Below, in pieces: positions 1 through 5,137 of a stretch of 6,071 nucleotides of DNA. The notes beneath the pieces are model-generated. The model saw only the letters and a program-made list of their open reading frames with translations. It was not told the origin of the DNA and made no database searches. Positions within the stretch are counted from its first letter, which is position 1; every line of letters begins with the position of its first letter. Source of the DNA: an uncultured Clostridia bacterium (GTDB taxonomy: Bacteria; Bacillota; Clostridia; Oscillospirales; Ruminococcaceae); contig CANDLP010000156.1 of NCBI GenBank assembly GCA_947385505.1, positions 1 to 6,071 on the forward strand. Direction: 5' to 3'. A program made the translations under genes and the position numbers.

Positions 1-2247
1 AGCGATTTTGTTCTGGACGGAGCGTCAAAGAAAAACCGCGAGAGAATAGACGCCGCCATAAGAAGTCAGGAATCCACGCTTACCGATATATTAGGCGAGG
101 ATTACCTTTTAAGGATACAACAGGCTCTTACGGTTAACAACGGCGTTTCTTCCGCCATTTATGATGAAAACGGCGCTCCTTTGGTTATTCCTCCCGATGA
201 AAACGGACAGATAATCTCCCAGAAAAAATTCAGGCATAAAATAAGCAGAGAGATACGGTGCAATCACAAGGCTATGGCGGTCTGGACAATTGCCTGCGAC
301 GATACCACGGAGCTGGCTAAAACGGAGCCGATGCTTGACGTTTTGACGGAGACGGTCTCTCAGATTGCCAACGCCATTTTTGTGCTTTATAACGAGATGG
401 AACATTCAAAAGCTGCCAATCAGCAGCTTGGGAGCAATATAGAGCAGCAGATACTTTTAAATAATGTTTATACAATTATTCTCGAAAACAACAATGCCGT
501 TGAAGCGTTGAAAATGGTTATACGAATGGTGGGAGAGTATCTTAAGCTGGATCGTATTTCCCTTTATGACTACGATTCCGAGACAGGGTATTCCGCTCTC
601 AACACCGACTGGTCCGCTAAGGGTATAAATATGGAGTATGTATTTAAGGTGGACGAGTTTCCTCAGCTTATGGAAGAGCTGAATTACTGTGACACCTTTT
701 TTTCGGGCGGCGGTTTTACCGAGCTGAATAAGACAGGCATAAAGTCGTTTGTGGTTTCTCAGCTTTCCGCAAACGGAAGATTTACCGGATTGATATTTTA
801 TGAAACCATAACCAGAGAGAGAATATGGAGCAACGCCGATAAAAAGCTGCTCAGAAATATTTCTCAGATAGTGTCGACTATGATGATACGCTGTAATATG
901 GACGCCGCCATAAGGGAACAGAATGAGCGGCTTAAAAGGCTTGCTTTTACCGATCCCGTGCTTGGTATACCCAACAGAACCTGCCTTGACCGCGATCTTG
1001 CCGCTCAGCTTGGTGAAAGGGTTCAGGGCGCTGCTATTTCCATGAAGGTAACCAATATAAATACTGTCAACGAAGCGTTCGGGCATATATATTCGGATAA
1101 TTTGCTCCAGAAAATAGCACGGTATATGTATGACATAAATTTTGGGGACAAGCAGGTATATCGATTCAGCGGCAGCGTATTGATGATACTTATAAAAAAC
1201 TGCGGCAGAGAGGGCGCAAAGGACTTTCTGGACAACCTTCTTGAAAGGTTTACCCGCCCGTGGACGGTGGCGGGGGAGGAGCACTATCTTGAAATGAACG
1301 CGGGTATTGGCTTTTACCCCCGCGGCGAAGACAGCTGCGATGAGATTTACCGCCGTTCTACCCTCGCTTTGTATCGGGCGGCAGAGGAAGAGCCGAACAG
1401 GTACGCCTTTTATCTTGAGGGAAGCGAGGAGAAGGCGGGAAGCGTCTACAATACGGAATTAAGACTCAGACACGCAGTTATCAGCGGTATGGAGGGGTTC
1501 AGTGTAAAATATCTTCCTGTGATAGATACGGACGGTCATATTATCGCCCTTGAGGCGGGTGTGTGCTGGAAAGACGGAGACAGGGGTGAAATTCCGGCAG
1601 GAAAGGTAATTTCCATTGCGGAAAGCATCGGACTTGATGAGAATATAGACACATGGGTGATAGACCGCTCCTGCGCTCTTCTCAGAGAAATAATAGATTT
1701 CAGCGGGCAAAGCGAGTTAGTGGTGAACATCAATCTTACCTCTCACGAGCTTCAGCGTTCGGCTGTTCACAGGACGATTACCACGGCAGTGGAAAAATAC
1801 GGGCTTAGCGGACGGAACTTAGCGGTGGAGATACCCGAAAAATCACAGCTTAAGATAGGCGGAGATATTGCGCCCATATTAAACAGCCTTACGGATATGG
1901 GAGTAAGGGTAATAATCGACGATTTCGGAAGGGAGTATATGTCGCTTTCAAGCCTTAAAATAGGCAGCGTCAGCAAGATAAAGATAAGAGCCGAGCAGTT
2001 TCTCGGCACCGACGAATTCGACAGCGCGGCGCTTAAAAGCGTTCTCGACTTAGCCCACAAAACGGGGATTTCCGTTTGTGTGAAGCATATAGACAGCAGA
2101 GAACAGCTTGAAGCCATTTGCAGCTATGACGTTGATCTTCTTCAAGGGGAGTTCCTTGTGGGTCATTACAGCGAAGAGGACACGAAAAAACTCTTTGGAA
2201 CGGTGGAATTGACGGCGATAAGCTCAAAGCTCAGGACATATACATAA
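1..2247 (+). CDS. Sensory-GAF-degenerate GGDEF-degenerate EAL signalling protein (5' end outside window)
   Basis: The reading frame is open from base 1 to the TAA at 2245-2247 (748 visible residues), so the true start lies upstream; the TTG at 181 is inside a domain and is not a start. Visible domains: an N-terminal sensory region at residues ~32-140, perhaps PocR-like (SSAIYDENGAPLV, then AVWTIACDD); a GAF domain at ~151-295; the linker LKRLAFTDPVLGIPNR, which is the classic entry to a GGDEF domain (~315-477); and an EAL domain (~485-735). The GGDEF motif reads SGSVL (390-394), so the metal- and substrate-binding Asp/Glu are gone. In the EAL domain the motif reads EAG (518-520), and DDFG (640-643) and QG (715-716) are kept. 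However, the usual KID reads KIR (Arg663) and the usual AEGVE reads VKHID (694-698). Such proteins normally make or cleave cyclic-di-GMP in the cytoplasm. I infer this one does neither and acts as a ligand- or protein-binding regulator. No transmembrane segment is visible. The domain calls are firm for GGDEF and EAL, good for GAF and tentative for the first domain. Confidence 0.86.
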   Translation, partial: SDFVLDGASKKNRERIDAAIRSQESTLTDILGEDYLLRIQQALTVNNGVSSAIYDENGAPLVIPPDENGQIISQKKFRHKISREIRCNHKAMAVWTIACDDTTELAKTEPMLDVLTETVSQIANAIFVLYNEMEHSKAANQQLGSNIEQQILLNNVYTIILENNNAVEALKMVIRMVGEYLKLDRISLYDYDSETGYSALNTDWSAKGINMEYVFKVDEFPQLMEELNYCDTFFSGGGFTELNKTGIKSFVVSQLSANGRFTGLIFYETITRERIWSNADKKLLRNISQIVSTMMIRCNMDAAIREQNERLKRLAFTDPVLGIPNRTCLDRDLAAQLGERVQGAAISMKVTNINTVNEAFGHIYSDNLLQKIARYMYDINFGDKQVYRFSGSVLMILIKNCGREGAKDFLDNLLERFTRPWTVAGEEHYLEMNAGIGFYPRGEDSCDEIYRRSTLALYRAAEEEPNRYAFYLEGSEEKAGSVYNTELRLRHAVISGMEGFSVKYLPVIDTDGHIIALEAGVCWKDGDRGEIPAGKVISIAESIGLDENIDTWVIDRSCALLREIIDFSGQSELVVNINLTSHELQRSAVHRTITTAVEKYGLSGRNLAVEIPEKSQLKIGGDIAPILNSLTDMGVRVIIDDFGREYMSLSSLKIGSVSKIKIRAEQFLGTDEFDSAALKSVLDLAHKTGISVCVKHIDSREQLEAICSYDVDLLQGEFLVGHYSEEDTKKLFGTVELTAISSKLRTYT

Positions 2248-2268
2248 CAGCGTTTTTATGTAAAATGA

Positions 2269-2308
2269 AAAATTTTTCTTAATGGCGCTACGGCTATTGA
2301 AAAATTTT
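2269..2308. repeat. AT-rich inverted repeat after the signalling gene
   Basis: AAAATTTTTC (2269-2278) is the exact reverse complement of GAAAAATTTT (2299-2308), separated by 20 bases. The left arm is also part of the 12-bp perfect palindrome GAAAAATTTTTC (2267-2278). The right arm overlaps the -35 box of the promoter at 2297-2325. The stem has only one G-C pair and no T-run follows it, so it is a poor intrinsic terminator. It could be a protein-binding site or simply AT-rich spacer. No better terminator for the upstream gene is visible. Confidence 0.35.
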
Positions 2309-2325
2309 GTCAAAAAGTATATAAT
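2297..2325 (+). promoter_or_regulatory. Predicted sigma-A promoter for the SEDS-galactokinase transcript
   Basis: TTGAAA (2297-2302) and a perfect TATAAT (2320-2325) are separated by the ideal 17 bases, matching the housekeeping sigma-A consensus at 11 of 12 positions. Transcription should begin near 2332, giving a leader of about 60 bases before the ATG at 2393. No extended -10 TG is present. It is the strongest promoter-like sequence seen in the window and probably drives the SEDS gene, with galK downstream. Confidence 0.75.
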
Positions 2326-2340
2326 ATAAATGTTACGGCT

Positions 2341-2358
2341 TAATCGGATATCCGTTTA
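2341..2358. promoter_or_regulatory. Near-palindrome just downstream of the predicted +1 (candidate operator)
   Basis: The core CGGATATCCG (2345-2354) is a perfect 10-bp palindrome. After one T/T mismatch it is flanked by TAA (2341-2343) and TTA (2356-2358), giving an 18-bp near-palindrome at about +10 to +27 from the predicted start of transcription. This is a position where a bound repressor would block RNA polymerase. No regulator family is recognised from it, and a chance palindrome remains possible. Confidence 0.35.
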
Positions 2359-2392
2359 AACTGACGGCAAAAAAATTACTTGAAGGTCGCAG

Positions 2393-3544
2393 ATGATAAA
2401 AAGAGCTTTAAAAATCGCATTTGAATACATTAAGCGGCTGGATAAGGTGCTTATTTTGCTGTGCGTTTCCGCCAGCGTGTTCGGTATAGTATTGCTTTAC
2501 AGTATGTATATAAACGGCTTCGCGTCGGTAAACGCCGCTTATTACAAGACACAGATCACAGCTTTGTGTCTCGGAGTGGCGGCAATGTTGGTTGTGGCGG
2601 CAATAGATTATAAGTTTATTTCAAAGATATGGTTCATTTACGCTCCCGCAGCGCTGATACTGACTCTTCTGCTCTTTACGAGCCTTGGACAGGGGGTGGC
2701 AGGAGCCGACGATATAGGCTGGCTCAGGATAGGCAGTTTTACCATACAGCCCTCCGAGCTGCTGAAGGACGCTTTTATTATGACATTCGCCACTCATCTG
2801 TATAAGGTGGGGAAAAATATGAACAAGCTTCCGCATTTCCTGCTGCTTTGCGTTCACGGAATGATACCGGTCGGGCTAATTTCCTTACAGGGCGACGACG
2901 GAACGGCGCTTGTGTTTCTTTTTATTTTTGTTGTAATGCTGATTGTTGCCGGGTTAAGCTGGAAGTATATTCTTTTGGGCTGCGCGGCACTTCCTCCTGC
3001 GATTTACTTTATCTGGAATTATGTTATGCAGCCGCACCATAAGGCGCGTGTGCTGATACTTTTCGATCCCGTAATGCAGGAACAGTACCCCGACAGGTGG
3101 TATCAGCAGCACTGGGGAAGGATAGCCCTGGGCAGCGGTAAAATGACGGGAGTGGGGCTGTTCGGCGGTGATTATGTTTACACCGCGTATATTCACAATG
3201 ATTTTATATACGCCTATATCGGAAACGCTCTGGGCTTTGTGGGGTGTATAGGTACGATAGCGGTGCTGCTTATGATCTGCCTTAAGGTTTATATGAACAG
3301 CGTTCAATCTAAGGATCTTTTGGGAAAATACATTTGTATAGGCGTTTTTGCCATGATAATGATACATTCGGTTTTAAATGTAGGAATGGTGTTGGCGGTA
3401 CTTCCGGTTATAGGGATACCTTTGCCCTTCATAAGCGCGGGGGGAACCTCCACGGTGTCGCTTTACGTAGCGGTGGGGCTTGTGCTGAGCGTTTACGGGC
3501 ACAGGGGCAGAAAGTACCATATGTTTTATACGGAAAAAGAGTAA
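2393..3544 (+). CDS. SEDS-family peptidoglycan glycosyltransferase (RodA/FtsW/SpoVE type)
   Basis: An integral membrane protein of 383 residues, the usual RodA/SpoVE length, with about ten hydrophobic segments (first ~20-40, last ~353-370). SEDS proteins polymerise lipid II into glycan strands together with a class B penicillin-binding protein. Family motifs are clear: WLRIGSFTIQPSELLK (110-125), containing the Trp equivalent to B. subtilis RodA W105; GDDGTAL (167-173), the PDxGTA-like motif; IALGSGKMTGVGL (244-256), the RodA-like IAIGSG region; HNDFIYAYIG (268-277), with Asp270 at the essential catalytic Asp position; and LPVIGIPLPFISAGGTS (337-353). Oddities: the normal EE after DFIFAxxG reads NA (278-279), and the PExHT lead-in is not standard. 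The ATG has an AAGG (2383-2386) six bases upstream. No mreBCD, ftsZ or penicillin-binding protein gene is adjacent, so I cannot say whether it serves elongation, division or sporulation. RodA-like is the best guess. Confidence 0.9.
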   Translation: MIKRALKIAFEYIKRLDKVLILLCVSASVFGIVLLYSMYINGFASVNAAYYKTQITALCLGVAAMLVVAAIDYKFISKIWFIYAPAALILTLLLFTSLGQGVAGADDIGWLRIGSFTIQPSELLKDAFIMTFATHLYKVGKNMNKLPHFLLLCVHGMIPVGLISLQGDDGTALVFLFIFVVMLIVAGLSWKYILLGCAALPPAIYFIWNYVMQPHHKARVLILFDPVMQEQYPDRWYQQHWGRIALGSGKMTGVGLFGGDYVYTAYIHNDFIYAYIGNALGFVGCIGTIAVLLMICLKVYMNSVQSKDLLGKYICIGVFAMIMIHSVLNVGMVLAVLPVIGIPLPFISAGGTSTVSLYVAVGLVLSVYGHRGRKYHMFYTEKE

Positions 3545-3563
3545 AAGCATTATTTTATTTTCA

Positions 3564-3579
3564 TTATTACCGTTAATAA
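3564..3579. repeat. Small AT inverted repeat in the SEDS-galK gap
   Basis: TTATTA (3564-3569) and TAATAA (3574-3579) flank CCGT in the 61-base gap between the two genes. The stem is entirely A-T with no T-run, so it is not a convincing terminator. I see no good -35/-10 pair in this gap, which favours read-through from the promoter at 2297. It may be meaningless AT-rich spacer. Confidence 0.2.
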
Positions 3580-3605
3580 AACAAAAAAGAAAGGAATAAG
3601 TCAAA

Positions 3606-4883
3606 ATGTCAAAATCCGTATCAGTCGGTGAGCTGTACAGTTCAAGCGAGCTTGAGAAACAAAAAGCGCGTTACAGAAAGGCCGTCGAAGATTACAAAAG
3701 CTATTTCGGAGGAATAGGAGGCGGATTCCGTTTGTTTTCCGCTCCGGGAAGAACAGAGGTAGGCGGAAATCATACCGATCATAACCACGGAAAAGTCCTT
3801 GCCGCCGGCGTAAATCTCGATGTTATCGCTGTTGTTGAACCTATTGACGTACCTAAGATCGCGCTTAAGAGCGAGGGCTTTGAGGAAAGCATCATAGAGA
3901 TAAACGATCTTGAAGTTAAGGAAAGCGAGAAGAACACCGCCGACGCGCTTATAAGAGGCGTTGTGGCGGGCTTTAAAAAAAGCGGTTATCAGGTAGGCGG
4001 CTTTAAGGCTTACACTACCACCAATGTGCTGAAGGGCAGCGGCTTAAGCTCTTCGGCGGCATTTGAAGTGTTGGTAGGGAATATTCTCAGCTGTCTTTAC
4101 AACAACGGCGGGATAAGCGCTATCAAGATCGCGCAGATAGCTCAGTACGCCGAAAACGAGTATTTCGGAAAGCCCAGCGGGCTGATGGATCAGATGGCGT
4201 CGTCGGTTGGCGGCTTTGTGGCGATAGATTTCAAGGACGTGGACAGCCCTATTATTGACAAGATTGAAACGGATTTCAACAATTTCGGACACGCGCTCTG
4301 CATTGTTGACACCAAAGGGGATCACGCCGATCTTACTCCCGACTATGCGGCTATTCCGGCAGAGATGAAGGCGGTGGCGGAGCATTTTTCCGTTGAGTAT
4401 CTCCGTCAGATCTGCCGCGAGGACGTTATGCTGAATATAGACATACTGCGCGCGGAATTCGGGGACAGAGCGGTGCTCCGTTCGCTTCATTTCTTTGACG
4501 AGAACGACAGGGTTGACAGATTGGTTCACGCTCTTAAGACGGAGGATTTTCCCGCATTTCTGGATTCCATAAGGGAAAGCGGAAACAGTTCTTACAAGTA
4601 TTTGCAGAATGTTTTTTCTTCAAATGATATAAAAAATCAGGGGCTGGGCATAGGTCTGAACGTTGCTGAGGATGTGCTTAAAAGGAAGGGCGCCTGCCGC
4701 GTTCACGGGGGCGGTTTTGCGGGAACGATTCAGGCGTTTGTTCCCACCGAGATGCTTAAGGAATTCAAGATGTGCCTTGAAAAGGTATTCGGTGCGGGAA
4801 GCTGTCATATTCTCGGAATAAGAAAATTTGGCGGCGTTGAGGTCGACAGGGACAGTATACGCGAAGAGATTGCAGAGGAATAA
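3606..4883 (+). CDS. galK: Galactokinase-family GHMP sugar kinase
   Basis: A cytoplasmic ATP-dependent sugar kinase of 425 residues, somewhat longer than the ~390 typical of GalK. It is expected to convert alpha-D-galactose to galactose 1-phosphate, the entry step of the Leloir pathway. The galactokinase signature is GRTEVGGNHTDHNHG (48-62); Arg49, His56 and Asp58 match human GALK1 Arg37, His44 and Asp46. The GHMP ATP-binding motif is GSGLSSSAA (145-152 region). The catalytic base is Asp195 in SGLMDQ (191-196), and the third GHMP motif is HGGGFAGTIQAF (367-378). Oddity: the sugar-contacting Glu (human Glu43) is Asn55. From memory, clostridial homologues share this GGNHTDH form, so it may be a subfamily with altered sugar preference. 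GAAAGGA (3589-3595) lies ten bases before the ATG. The gene sits 61 bases after the SEDS gene, probably in the same transcript. galT and galE are not in the window. Confidence 0.88.
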   Translation: MSKSVSVGELYSSSELEKQKARYRKAVEDYKSYFGGIGGGFRLFSAPGRTEVGGNHTDHNHGKVLAAGVNLDVIAVVEPIDVPKIALKSEGFEESIIEINDLEVKESEKNTADALIRGVVAGFKKSGYQVGGFKAYTTTNVLKGSGLSSSAAFEVLVGNILSCLYNNGGISAIKIAQIAQYAENEYFGKPSGLMDQMASSVGGFVAIDFKDVDSPIIDKIETDFNNFGHALCIVDTKGDHADLTPDYAAIPAEMKAVAEHFSVEYLRQICREDVMLNIDILRAEFGDRAVLRSLHFFDENDRVDRLVHALKTEDFPAFLDSIRESGNSSYKYLQNVFSSNDIKNQGLGIGLNVAEDVLKRKGACRVHGGGFAGTIQAFVPTEMLKEFKMCLEKVFGAGSCHILGIRKFGGVEVDRDSIREEIAEE

Positions 4884-4903
4884 ACTGTGAAATAACGGGT
4901 TGG

Positions 4904-4933
4904 TTCCGATAAAAGGCTGTAATTTTATATTAT
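4904..4933 (+). promoter_or_regulatory. Weak candidate promoter before the glycosidase leader
   Basis: TATTAT (4928-4933) resembles a -10 box, with TTCCGA (4904-4909) 18 bases upstream as a poor -35 box. The -10 overlaps the first bases of the palindrome at 4931-4956, so a factor bound there would cover the start site. The weak -35 would suit an activated promoter. This is inference; the glycosidase could equally be read through from galK. Confidence 0.3.
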
Positions 4934-4956
4934 AACACTGTAAATACTGTGTTATA
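4931..4956. promoter_or_regulatory. 26-bp operator-like palindrome
   Basis: The outer arms TATAACAC (4931-4938) and GTGTTATA (4949-4956) are perfect reverse complements. Inside them GTA (4940-4942) pairs with TAC (4945-4947), leaving mismatches only at 4939/4948 and at the central 4943/4944. ACTGT also occurs twice in direct orientation. Length, symmetry and position between galK and the glycosidase fit a site for a dimeric transcription factor, possibly a sugar-responsive one. I do not recognise a specific regulator consensus; it lacks the central CG usual for LacI-family sites. Confidence 0.5.
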
Positions 4957-5008
4957 TCTACAACTTTCATAACGCCCCGCGTAAGCTGCGCTCTGCAAGG
5001 GATGTGAA

Positions 5009-5047
5009 TAAGAGGGGAAGCTCCGCATGAGAGGGCTTCCCCTCTTA
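5009..5047 (+). other. Perfect 13-bp hairpin without a U-tract
   Basis: TAAGAGGGGAAGC (5009-5021) is the exact reverse complement of GCTTCCCCTCTTA (5035-5047), with a 13-base loop (5022-5034). The GC-rich core makes it the most stable hairpin seen in the window. No T-run follows on either strand, so it is not a standard intrinsic terminator. It could protect the 3' end of galK mRNA, form part of a regulatory leader for the downstream glycosidase, or be a dispersed repeat element. The left arm includes AGAGGGG, a Shine-Dalgarno-like sequence for the small ORF at 5027. Confidence 0.6.
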
Positions 5048-5074
5048 CGAAGATGTAACAAAATATCAGTATAA
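5027..5074 (+). CDS. Possible 15-codon leader peptide
   Basis: ATG at 5027 opens a short frame encoding MRGLPLLRRCNKISV and ends at TAA (5072-5074). AGAGGGG (5011-5017) lies nine bases upstream, a good Shine-Dalgarno distance, but it is paired inside the 5009-5047 hairpin. The stop codon is seven bases before the terminator-like stem at 5082-5103. This layout could fit a translated leader controlling the glycosidase. The peptide has no run of a single amino acid such as classical biosynthetic attenuators use, and an ORF this short can arise by chance. Confidence 0.2.
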   Translation: MRGLPLLRRCNKISV

Positions 5075-5081
5075 AAAACTT

Positions 5082-5103
5082 TTCGGCGTTCACCGAATTT
5101 TTT
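5082..5103 (+). terminator. Short terminator-like stem with six T's before the glycosidase
   Basis: TTCGG (5082-5086) pairs with CCGAA (5093-5097) around the loop CGTTCA and is followed directly by six T's (5098-5103). The form is that of an intrinsic terminator, but the five-pair stem is short. It ends only 34 bases before the ATG at 5138, leaving no room for a promoter after it. It is therefore either a leaky end for the galK transcript or a conditional attenuator in the glycosidase leader. Confidence 0.5.
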
Positions 5104-5137
5104 GCATTTCCATGAAAGGAAATATTAGGAAAATATA

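Noticed and set aside
181..183. TTG as the start of the signalling gene
   Set aside because: The frame is open to base 1, the preceding 60 codons read as continuous domain sequence, and TTG falls inside the DENGAPLV stretch of the sensory domain with no clear ribosome binding site.
457..1284. 275-codon reading frame on the minus strand
   Set aside because: It lies wholly inside the GAF and GGDEF coding region of the + strand gene and its product has no recognisable domain.
4044..4529. 161-codon minus-strand frame
   Set aside because: It is antisense to the catalytic core of the galactokinase and has no family features.
5009..5047. The 13-bp hairpin as a classical intrinsic terminator
   Set aside because: The bases after the stem on the + strand are CGAAGATG and no T-run follows on the minus strand either.
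4957..5137. Known riboswitch (cyclic-di-GMP, cobalamin, preQ1 and similar) in the glycosidase leader
   Set aside because: None of the conserved core sequences I know for these classes could be found, although hairpins are present. A covariance-model search would settle it.
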